Assembly: GCA_041666125.1 (NCBI GenBank)
Contig: JBAYHN010000069.1
Location: 1 to 6,727 of the forward strand
Direction of reading: 5' to 3'
Source: JBAYHN01 sp041666125
Lineage (GTDB): Bacteria; Patescibacteriota; Gracilibacteria; UBA1369; UM-FILTER-53-11
Length of the DNA stretch: 6,727 bases
Below, piece after piece: positions 1-4,707 of this stretch. The position numbers were made by a program, and so were the translations under genes. The notes below the pieces were generated by a model, which saw only the letters and a program-made list of their open reading frames with translations, was not told the DNA's origin and searched no databases. Position 1 is the first letter of the stretch. Every line of letters begins with the position of its first letter.

Positions 1-1100
1 CGTTCGATCAATTTTTCTTTATCAAATGTCGAAGTTGTCTTATCTATAAGCACTTCGAGCTCATCCATTCTCGCATCGATATCTTCTTTTTTGCCTTTGC
101 CCTGAATAATTGTGCATGTGTCCTTTGTGGCAATAATTTTGCGAGCTTCTCCCAAATCTTCAATCGTCGCATTTTCCAGTTTTAATCCCAATTCATCCGT
201 AATAACTTTACCGCCGGTTAGCGCAGCAAGATCTTTTAACATTTCTTTTCTGCGATCACCAAAAGCCGGAGCTTTGATGGCCAAAACCATAAATGTTCCG
301 CGAAGTTTATTTAAAACAAAAGTCGCAAGCGCCTCGCCTTCCACATCTTCTGCAATAATCACAAGTTCTTTTTTGCCTGTCTGAGCAAGCTTTTCTAGTA
401 ATGGCAAAACATCCTGCACAGAAGCGATTTTCTTGTCTGTAATAAGGATTTTTGGATCTTCCCAAACGGCTTCCATTCTGGCCGGATCCGTCACCATGTA
501 TTGGGAAATATATCCGCTGTCGAATTGCATTCCCTCCGCGTGTTCAATTTCCATGCCAAGAGTCTGTGATTCCTCAACTGTAATAACTCCATTTGGCCCA
601 ACTTTTTCTATGGCGTCTGCAATCAAATCACCAACTTTTTCGTCCTGCGCGGAAATTGTGGCAACCTGCGCACGCTCTTCGCGAGTGGTAATTTCCTTTT
701 TCATTTTATCGAGCTCGGCAACGATCATGTCCACAGCGCGTTCGATTCCAAGTTTCATTACCATTGGATTTGCGCCTGCAGCAACGTTTCGCAAGCCCTC
801 TGCAATAATTGCATGAGCCAAAACCGTCGCAGTTGTTGTTCCATCACCGGCAACATCGTTTGTTTTTGTGGCCGCTTCTTTTACAAGTTGCGCGCCCATA
901 TTTTCAAACGGATCTGCCAAATCAATTTCTTTTGCGATTGTAACGCCATCATTTGTAATTACCGGCGCTCCATATTTTTTATCCAAAACAACGTTCTGGC
1001 CTTTTGGCCCCATTGTTACACGCACCGCATCCGCAAGTTTTTTAACGCCTTCCAAAAGTTTTGCGCGCGCTTCATCCGAGAAAATAATTTGCTTAGCCAT
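1..1100 (-). CDS. groEL: 60 kDa chaperonin GroEL, N-terminal two thirds (truncated by window edge)
   Basis: The frame is open from the ATG at 1098-1100 down to the window edge and gives 366 complete codons. This matches GroEL residue for residue from its N-terminus, so roughly the last 180 residues lie outside. GroEL forms the double-ring ATP-driven folding chamber in the cytoplasm and works with the GroES lid. Visible landmarks are the GPKGQNVVLD segment (31-40), NDG with the nucleotide-site Asp (50-52), the ATP-binding GDGTTT (85-90), the apical-domain stretch EGMQFDSGYISQY (189-201), EDVEGEALAT (251-260) and KAPAFGDRR (276-284). The third nucleotide-site Asp, near residue 398 of the E. coli protein, is beyond the window. 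The gene starts 26 bp after the groES stop, so the two form an operon. No clear Shine-Dalgarno motif precedes the ATG; the spacer is AT-rich. No internal stop or frameshift is seen. Identification is very secure. Confidence 0.98.
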   Translation of the reverse strand, partial: MAKQIIFSDEARAKLLEGVKKLADAVRVTMGPKGQNVVLDKKYGAPVITNDGVTIAKEIDLADPFENMGAQLVKEAATKTNDVAGDGTTTATVLAHAIIAEGLRNVAAGANPMVMKLGIERAVDMIVAELDKMKKEITTREERAQVATISAQDEKVGDLIADAIEKVGPNGVITVEESQTLGMEIEHAEGMQFDSGYISQYMVTDPARMEAVWEDPKILITDKKIASVQDVLPLLEKLAQTGKKELVIIAEDVEGEALATFVLNKLRGTFMVLAIKAPAFGDRRKEMLKDLAALTGGKVITDELGLKLENATIEDLGEARKIIATKDTCTIIQGKGKKEDIDARMDELEVLIDKTTSTFDKEKLIE

Positions 1101-1126
1101 ATTTAATTTAGATTAGGGATTATTAA

Positions 1127-1450
1127 TTAGGAAATAATTGCCAAAACATCCGACTCCTGAAGGAAGAAAATTTCCTTGCCCTCAAGTTTGACCTCAGTTG
1201 GGCCATATTTTGTATAAAGGATGATGTCTCCGGCCTTTATTGTCATAGGAAGTCTTTTGCCTTCATCTGTCATTTTGCCAGGACCTACCGCAATCACCTT
1301 TCCTTTCTGTGGCTTTTCTTTGGAGGCTGTGTCTGGAAGAACTAGCCCAAAAGATGTTGCGAGTTCGGCTTCCACAGGTTCAACCAAAATGCGGTCATCC
1401 ATCGGACGCAGTTTATTTAGAAGATCTTCGAGTTTCTTGTCGTGTGCCAT
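1127..1450 (-). CDS. groES: 10 kDa co-chaperonin GroES with an N-terminal extension
   Basis: This 107-residue protein is the heptameric lid that caps GroEL. The conserved core starts at RPMDDRILVEP (15-25), which aligns with the usual N-terminus RPLHDRVIV, so about 13 residues (MAHDKKLEDLLNKL) are extra. The mobile loop that grips GroEL lies at about 30-46 (TSFGLVLPDTASKEKP), followed by GKVIAVGPGKM (50-60) and the AGDIILYTKYG strand (73-83). The loop has Phe-Gly where many GroES proteins have Gly-Gly before the hydrophobic I/L-V-L tripeptide. The ATG at 1448-1450 is the first start in frame after the promoter. Met17 would cut into the first strand and has no better ribosome site, so the long form is preferred. 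No Shine-Dalgarno is visible upstream. It is the first gene of groES-groEL and lies directly behind a CIRCE operator, implying HrcA repression. Confidence 0.96.
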   Translation of the reverse strand: MAHDKKLEDLLNKLRPMDDRILVEPVEAELATSFGLVLPDTASKEKPQKGKVIAVGPGKMTDEGKRLPMTIKAGDIILYTKYGPTEVKLEGKEIFFLQESDVLAIIS

Positions 1451-1483
1451 AGAGTGGATAAATTAAAGGATAAATTAAATTAA

Positions 1484-1510
1484 TTAGCAGTGTACATTAA
1501 CGAGTGCTAG
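1484..1510. promoter_or_regulatory. CIRCE operator (HrcA-binding site) of the groE operon
   Basis: Two 9-bp arms, TTAGCAGTG (1484-1492) and GAGTGCTAG (1502-1510), are separated by exactly 9 bp. The CIRCE consensus is TTAGCACTC-N9-GAGTGCTAA. The right arm differs at one base and the left arm at two. The site covers the end of the predicted groE -10 box and the first transcribed bases, the classical place for HrcA to block transcription. HrcA would release it on heat or misfolding stress. The hrcA gene is not in this window. Confidence 0.9.
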
Positions 1511-1539
1511 TATAACCTGAACTGGGTTTAGGCAGTCAA
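1509..1539 (-). promoter_or_regulatory. Predicted sigma-A promoter of groES-groEL
   Basis: On the minus strand, TTGACT (plus-strand 1534-1539) is followed after 19 bp by TATACT (1509-1514); reading the -10 as TTATAC gives an 18-bp spacer. The expected start is near 1502, giving a leader of about 50 nt. The -10 box overlaps both the CIRCE arm and the left arm of the 1511-1551 inverted repeat. The spacer is slightly long, but both boxes are close to consensus. Confidence 0.65.
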
Positions 1540-1551
1540 GAACAGGTTATA
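1511..1551. repeat. Perfect 9-bp inverted repeat between divergent promoters
   Basis: TATAACCTG (1511-1519) and CAGGTTATA (1543-1551) are exact reverse complements with a 23-bp spacer, so arm centres are 32 bp apart, about three helical turns. The left arm overlaps the groE -10 box, the groE -35 box sits in the spacer, and the right arm ends 7 bp before the plus-strand -35 box. This would suit a dimeric regulator or looped operator acting on both promoters, but no protein is known to bind it. The sequence is not CIRCE. Confidence 0.55.
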
Positions 1552-1558
1552 AAAGGGG

Positions 1559-1586
1559 TTGACAAAAGGCTAAAATAGATTAGCAT
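1559..1586 (+). promoter_or_regulatory. Predicted sigma-A promoter of the 1609 gene
   Basis: A perfect -35 box TTGACA (1559-1564) is followed after 16 bp by TAGCAT (1581-1586), a 4/6 match to TATAAT. Transcription would start near 1593. That is downstream of the possible GTG start at 1588 and supports the ATG at 1609, with a leader of only about 16 nt. Confidence 0.5.
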
Positions 1587-1608
1587 AGTGGCCTTTAATA
1601 ATATTTTT

Positions 1609-1941
1609 ATGGCACAGTCACCAGAATCAGAGAAAGAATTAATGCTTACTGTGGAAAGAGAATCGACAATAAGTGGCAAATTTAAAGCAGAAATCTACAG
1701 ATTGCCACCAACGGGAGAATATGGCGATAGGCCAAGAGAAGTAAGAAAGGGCGAAAAAGTTCTATGTCACTGTGATGGAACATGTGAACAAGTAAGGGCA
1801 TGCCTAGCACACACACTCCAAATAATTAATACCCCTCCAAAATATTTCTTCACAGGCAGTCAAGGAGATGAGACGCATTTCCGGATGGAAACTTACCAAA
1901 AATGCGCTGAATTCTATTTAAGGTGCGGACAAAACGGATAA
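1609..1941 (+). CDS. Small cysteine-rich protein of unknown function
   Basis: I do not recognise this 110-residue protein. The N-terminal half is charged and has no signal peptide or membrane segment, so a cytoplasmic location is likely. The notable part is the cluster CHCDGTCEQVRAC (53-65), with cysteines at 53, 55, 59 and 65, plus C99 and C106 near the C-terminus. Six cysteines in 110 residues could form a metal site or a redox switch; that is inference. A GTG at 1588 would add seven residues, but the predicted promoter puts the transcript start after it, so the ATG at 1609 is chosen. No Shine-Dalgarno is visible. The gene is divergent from groES and shares its control region, and it converges on rny with 27 bp between stops. 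A link to stress response is possible only from this position. Coding potential is supported by a long open frame between two tightly spaced neighbours. Confidence 0.72.
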   Translation: MAQSPESEKELMLTVERESTISGKFKAEIYRLPPTGEYGDRPREVRKGEKVLCHCDGTCEQVRACLAHTLQIINTPPKYFFTGSQGDETHFRMETYQKCAEFYLRCGQNG

Positions 1942-1968
1942 ACACCAATAACCTCTGGTTTTGCGCAA

Positions 1969-3510
1969 CTAATTCGCAATTGCCTCGCCGCGCACTTCTC
2001 GCATCACGCTGACTTTTACCTGACCCGGATACTTTAAATCAGTTTCGATCTTTTTTGCGATTGAGTGTGACAGCTTGAGCATAGCCAAGTCGTCGATTTT
2101 TTGCGGATTCACAATCACGCGAACTTCGTTGCCGGCCTGAACTGCAAATGCCTTCGCAACACCATCAAAACTGCGCACAATGTTTTCCATTTCTTCCATG
2201 CGCTTAATGAAAGTGTCTAGATTTTCTTTGTTTGCACCCGGGCGTGAGCGCGAAATTGAATTCGCAGCCTCTACAACCAGAGCCTCAACAGTTCTTGGTT
2301 CAGGATCTCCATGATGAGATTCTACGCAGTGAATAACATCTTCCGGAACTCCAAATTTCTTTAGAATATCGCGGCCGATTGCGGAATGGTGACCGCTAAT
2401 TTCGTGATCAACAGCTTTTCCAATGTCGTGCAACAAACCCGCCTTGCGGCAAAGATTTGCATCTGCACCGATTTCCGAAGCAAGAGCTCCGGCCAAGAAA
2501 GAAACTTCGATTGAATGCTTTAATACATTTTGCCCACCGCTGCTGCGGAACTTCAAACGTCCGAGCAATTTGAGCAAATTTGGGGAAAGGCCAACAACTC
2601 CGCATTCGTATGCGGCTTTTTCGCCAAGTTCACGGATTAATTCATTAACTTCACCTTTAACTTTCTCTACAATTTCTTCTATGCGACCCGGATGAATGCG
2701 GCCATCGGAAATAAGTCTCTCAAGAGAAATTTTTGCGATATATCTGCGCATCAAATCAAAACCGGAAATAACAATTGATCCAGGAGTATCGTCCACGATT
2801 ACATCAACACCTGTTACCTGCTCAAAAGTGTTTATGTTGCGGCCTTCTTTACCAATAATGCGGCCTTTCATATCATCGCTTGGAAGCGGCACAATTGTCG
2901 CCGTAGATTCCACAGCAACTTCGGACGCATATCTTTGAATTGCATCGGCAATAATCGATTTTGCCTTATCTTTGGCCATCTTCTTTTCTTCTGTTTCAAG
3001 CTTTTGTAGGCGTTCTACAATTTCTCCCTTCGCCTCTTCTTCCACCTTCTGGAAAAGAATCTGTTTGGCTTCTTCCTTGGAAAGATTAGCTACCTTTTCC
3101 AACTGTTCTTTTTGCAACTGATAAATCTCACCAATCTCCTGTTTGAGTTGCTTTACAGCCTGAGCACGTTGCTCCAAATCCTCGCGGAGCTTCTCTGTCA
3201 TTTCCATTTTCTTGTCGAGCGCTTCTTCTTTACCAACAAGGCGTTCGCTCAATTTTTCCAGCTGACCACGCTTTGCACGCTCTTCCTGTTTGGCTTCCTC
3301 CTGAATTTTGTAAGCGGCGTTCCTGGCATCCAGCAAAACTTCTTTTGCATGAGATTCCGCTTCGCGAATTTTGTGATCTGTTCTTTCTATTGCTTCACGA
3401 TTGCGGGCATCAACGCGGTATTTGCGATACATAAACCCAATCGCAACACCAAGAATTAGACCAACAACTGCGAGAGCATAAGGTATATAGTCCGTAAAAG
3501 TTGCATACAT
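1969..3510 (-). CDS. rny: Ribonuclease Y (membrane-anchored endoribonuclease)
   Basis: This 513-residue protein has the full RNase Y layout and close to the usual length of about 520. An N-terminal membrane helix (about 10-28) is followed by a long charged coiled coil (about 35-195). The KH RNA-binding domain (about 203-265) has its loop at IIGKEGRN (218-225). The HD domain (about 328-425) shows KHS (331-333), HDIGKA (361-366), GHH (373-375) and SHHGD (398-402). The family C-terminal domain with VRVIVNP (463-469) ends it. RNase Y starts mRNA decay and processing at the inner membrane face in bacteria lacking RNase E. One oddity: the family's usual AAD(A)xSxxRPGAR motif reads AANSISRSRPGA, so the expected Asp is Asn417 (AAT at 2260-2262). 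It has a monocistronic appearance. The start at 3508-3510 places the membrane helix at the N-terminus as expected. Confidence 0.96.
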   Translation of the reverse strand: MYATFTDYIPYALAVVGLILGVAIGFMYRKYRVDARNREAIERTDHKIREAESHAKEVLLDARNAAYKIQEEAKQEERAKRGQLEKLSERLVGKEEALDKKMEMTEKLREDLEQRAQAVKQLKQEIGEIYQLQKEQLEKVANLSKEEAKQILFQKVEEEAKGEIVERLQKLETEEKKMAKDKAKSIIADAIQRYASEVAVESTATIVPLPSDDMKGRIIGKEGRNINTFEQVTGVDVIVDDTPGSIVISGFDLMRRYIAKISLERLISDGRIHPGRIEEIVEKVKGEVNELIRELGEKAAYECGVVGLSPNLLKLLGRLKFRSSGGQNVLKHSIEVSFLAGALASEIGADANLCRKAGLLHDIGKAVDHEISGHHSAIGRDILKKFGVPEDVIHCVESHHGDPEPRTVEALVVEAANSISRSRPGANKENLDTFIKRMEEMENIVRSFDGVAKAFAVQAGNEVRVIVNPQKIDDLAMLKLSHSIAKKIETDLKYPGQVKVSVMREVRGEAIAN

Positions 3511-3518
3511 AAAATTTT

Positions 3519-3536
3519 GGATAGTTATCCTCGAGG
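3519..3536. repeat. Two overlapping palindromes upstream of rny
   Basis: GGATA-GT-TATCC (3519-3530) overlaps the perfect palindrome CCTCGAGG (3529-3536), and both lie 9-26 bp before the rny start codon. In the rny mRNA the first could fold as GGAU-AACU-AUCC just before the AUG. The only GAGG-type sequence near the start is partly inside this structure. It could be an operator or a translation-control hairpin, but the arms are short. Confidence 0.4.
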
Positions 3537-3552
3537 TTGCTTCCTTATACTG

Positions 3553-3720
3553 ATGAAAAAAAACCGGAATAAATTAAACGCCGAGCGGCGCCTTGTCCAC
3601 TTTCTTACCTGTAAGCGAATGGATTTTTTGGATTTCCAGTTTGAGTATCATTTAATCAGTTTAGTTGGAAGAGACTTGCATCTTAACCTCAAGTTGAATA
3701 TTAAATTAACGCATATATGA
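3553..3720 (+). CDS. Doubtful 55-codon ORF
   Basis: An ATG at 3553 opens 55 codons ending in TGA at 3718-3720. The product begins MKKNRNKLNAERRLV, is strongly basic, and ends with alternating hydrophobic residues (LHLNLKLNIKLTHI). I recognise no family. For it: a hairpin followed by a T run covers its stop codon, as if ending a transcript. Against it: there is no Shine-Dalgarno site, no clear promoter at a fitting distance, and composition gives little support. A TTG at 3517 would lengthen it to 67 codons but would overlap the rny leader. It could equally be chance. Confidence 0.2.
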   Translation: MKKNRNKLNAERRLVHFLTCKRMDFLDFQFEYHLISLVGRDLHLNLKLNIKLTHI

Positions 3721-3730
3721 TAGCGTTTTT
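3708..3730 (+). terminator. Weak terminator-like hairpin
   Basis: AACGC (3708-3712) pairs with GCGTT (3723-3727) across a 10-nt loop and runs into a five-T stretch (3726-3730), two of which are in the stem. The short stem makes it weak. It would end plus-strand transcripts coming from the 3553 region. Confidence 0.3.
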
Positions 3731-3736
3731 ATGCAG

Positions 3737-3751
3737 ATCAGGCAATCAGGC
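3737..3751. repeat. Tandem ATCAGGC direct repeat
   Basis: ATCAGGC occurs at 3737-3743 and again at 3745-3751, an 8-bp period, about 80 bp before the start of the His-rich gene. Two short copies could be half-sites for a regulator or chance. Confidence 0.35.
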
Positions 3752-3814
3752 TGTTTAAGGTGAGTAACCTGTGGGAAATGGGGAAAGTTGGCTTGACTAA
3801 CAATCGGAATATGT

Positions 3815-3819
3815 GGGAG
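3815..3819 (+). promoter_or_regulatory. Ribosome-binding site of the His-rich gene
   Basis: GGGAG (3815-3819) lies 11 nt before the ATG at 3831. It argues against the in-frame GTG at 3813, which would place this purine run inside the coding sequence. It is one of the few plausible Shine-Dalgarno sites in the window. Confidence 0.5.
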
Positions 3820-3830
3820 ATTACTGTCAT

Positions 3831-4550
3831 ATGCATATTGAACAGTTAGATTTTGCAGAAGGCGCAACAAATGTAGATAGGGCCAAAACAGTTATTGGCA
3901 CAATGCGAGAAATATTAAATCAAGAAGTTGGTGATGATTTTGGAGTAATGCTAGATCGCGGTCATCACAAATACCATGCTATGGGAACTATTCATTCCCA
4001 CATGGAAGAGCTTAGAGGTGCAAGACCGGATGATGTAATAAGAGCAGTTAGGCTAGAACTGCATAATTACTTAGTAGATCTTGGAGTTTCAACCGCAGGA
4101 TTTAAAATTGATTTTTTGGGTGACGATGGGCAAAAATTGCTACTCCCGAAAGAAAAAGAATCTCCAGGTATGCTTTTTACACCGGAAATGCCTAGAATTC
4201 ATCGTCCGGCATTATTGGGATTACAATCTGCATTTGGCGGCGCAGAACAAATCACAGCCGTTAGTGAGAAAATAACTGCGCGCGGCTTTTTGCTTGGAGA
4301 AAATATGCAAAGAACACAGGCTGTTCAACAATTAAGAAGAGGTCAAAGCATAATCGCTCCGCACGGCACAATGATTGGTGTTCGCGTTCAAGTTGTGAAT
4401 AGAGATAAATTAAATGCTTCTCATGCTCCACATGCTGCAATTTTAAGCGATCATTCAAGGCATGTGCCAAAAGATCCGGATCACCGTGGCGAAGTAATAT
4501 GGCACATATCACTTACAAGAGAAGAAGCTCTGAGACTTATGGAGCTTTGA
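3831..4550 (+). CDS. Histidine-rich protein of unknown function
   Basis: I do not recognise the family of this 239-residue protein. It has no signal peptide or membrane helix and so is probably cytoplasmic. It carries 15 histidines, many clustered: GHHKYHAMGTIHSH (44-57), and a C-terminal series at 198, 201, 208, 211, 218 and 225 within NASHAPHAAILSDHSRHVPKDPDHRGEVIWH. Several of these sit beside Asp or Glu, so metal binding or a metal-dependent enzyme is possible; this is inference. The middle contains an amphipathic helix-like stretch (DDVIRAVRLELHNYLVDLGV, 67-86) and a Pro-rich segment (about 106-127). The ATG at 3831 is chosen over the GTG at 3813 because GGGAG precedes it. The frame ends in TGA immediately followed by TAG. 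It has long spacers on both sides and no operon partner in view, so context gives no functional hint. Confidence 0.85.
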   Translation: MHIEQLDFAEGATNVDRAKTVIGTMREILNQEVGDDFGVMLDRGHHKYHAMGTIHSHMEELRGARPDDVIRAVRLELHNYLVDLGVSTAGFKIDFLGDDGQKLLLPKEKESPGMLFTPEMPRIHRPALLGLQSAFGGAEQITAVSEKITARGFLLGENMQRTQAVQQLRRGQSIIAPHGTMIGVRVQVVNRDKLNASHAPHAAILSDHSRHVPKDPDHRGEVIWHISLTREEALRLMEL

Positions 4551-4575
4551 TAGAAAAGGACAACTACGCTTATCT

Positions 4576-4628
4576 CTTATTTTGGCCATTCATTTCCATG
4601 ACAGGGAGCATTCATGAGCCAAAATAAG
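4576..4628. repeat. Perfect 11-bp inverted repeat with 31-bp loop
   Basis: CTTATTTTGGC (4576-4586) and GCCAAAATAAG (4618-4628) are exact reverse complements. The loop also holds a direct repeat CATTCAT (4587-4593 and 4609-4615). No U-run follows on either strand, so it is not a standard intrinsic terminator. It could be an mRNA 3'-end stabiliser for the His-rich gene, an operator for the following gene, or a remnant of a small mobile element. Confidence 0.6.
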
Positions 4629-4692
4629 GATTCGCTTGTTGTCTGGTGTAATAAATTTTTCATAAAAAGTTTAGAAAAATTTAATAATGTTT

Positions 4693-4701
4693 TGCTAGCA
4701 T
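4693..4701 (+). promoter_or_regulatory. Possible extended -10 promoter of the surface-protein gene
   Basis: TGCTAGCAT (4693-4701) fits the extended -10 pattern TGnTATAAT with TAGCAT as the hexamer, the same hexamer proposed at 1581-1586. No good -35 box is present, as is common for extended -10 promoters. Transcription would begin at about 4708, exactly at the ATG, which suggests a leaderless mRNA. Confidence 0.35.
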
Positions 4702-4707
4702 CGCGAC

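Larger units (their letters stand above)
3511..3830. other. 320-bp spacer between rny and the His-rich gene
   Basis: This stretch between two divergent genes holds no confident gene. It must contain the start signals for rny (minus) and the 3831 gene (plus). A weak minus-strand -10-like TATAAG (plus-strand 3544-3549) lies about 35 bp before the rny start, without a convincing -35. A TTGACT (3793-3798) lies ahead of the plus gene but lacks a good -10 at the right distance. A GC-rich mini-hairpin, CGCC-GAGC-GGCG, is at 3579-3590. I found no tRNA-like cloverleaf or TTCGA T-loop and no recognisable small RNA. Confidence 0.5.
4551..4707. other. 157-bp spacer before the surface-protein gene
   Basis: This AT-rich spacer holds the 4576-4628 inverted repeat and the likely promoter of the 4708 gene. 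No standard U-tract terminator follows the His-rich gene, although the repeat may act as one. An ATG at 4614 with AGGGAG five bases upstream opens a short frame that runs into the next gene out of frame; it is not accepted as a gene. Confidence 0.5.

Noticed and set aside
112..1116. Several plus-strand frames across the groEL region, such as 433-816 and 813-1106
   Set aside because: They lie antisense to the unmistakable groEL frame, have low-complexity Ser/Ile or Cys/Phe-rich products and no start signals.
1221..1466. Plus-strand frame opposite groES
   Set aside because: It is an antisense shadow of groES with no recognisable product.
1588..1608. GTG start adding seven residues to the small cysteine-rich protein
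   Set aside because: The predicted transcription start near 1593 lies after this GTG, and it has no ribosome site.
2408..3459. Frames overlapping rny on both strands (2408-2605, 2423-2695, 2696-2938, 3112-3459)
   Set aside because: All are covered by the full-length RNase Y frame, whose domains are clear; the alternatives are compositional by-products.
3579..3590. CGCC-GAGC-GGCG hairpin as a minus-strand terminator
   Set aside because: The stem is only 4 bp, the T-rich tail is interrupted, and no minus-strand gene ends there.
3650..3705. tRNA-like stretch with AGTTGGAAGAG and a CTTG...CAAG hairpin
   Set aside because: The anticodon-like loop is 11 nt, there is no acceptor stem, no TTCGA T-loop and no CCA, so it is not a tRNA gene.
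3813..3830. GTG start for the His-rich protein
   Set aside because: The GGGAG at 3815-3819 is better explained as the ribosome site for the ATG at 3831.
4261..4512. Minus-strand frame inside the His-rich gene
   Set aside because: It is entirely antisense to a longer, better supported frame and has no start signals.
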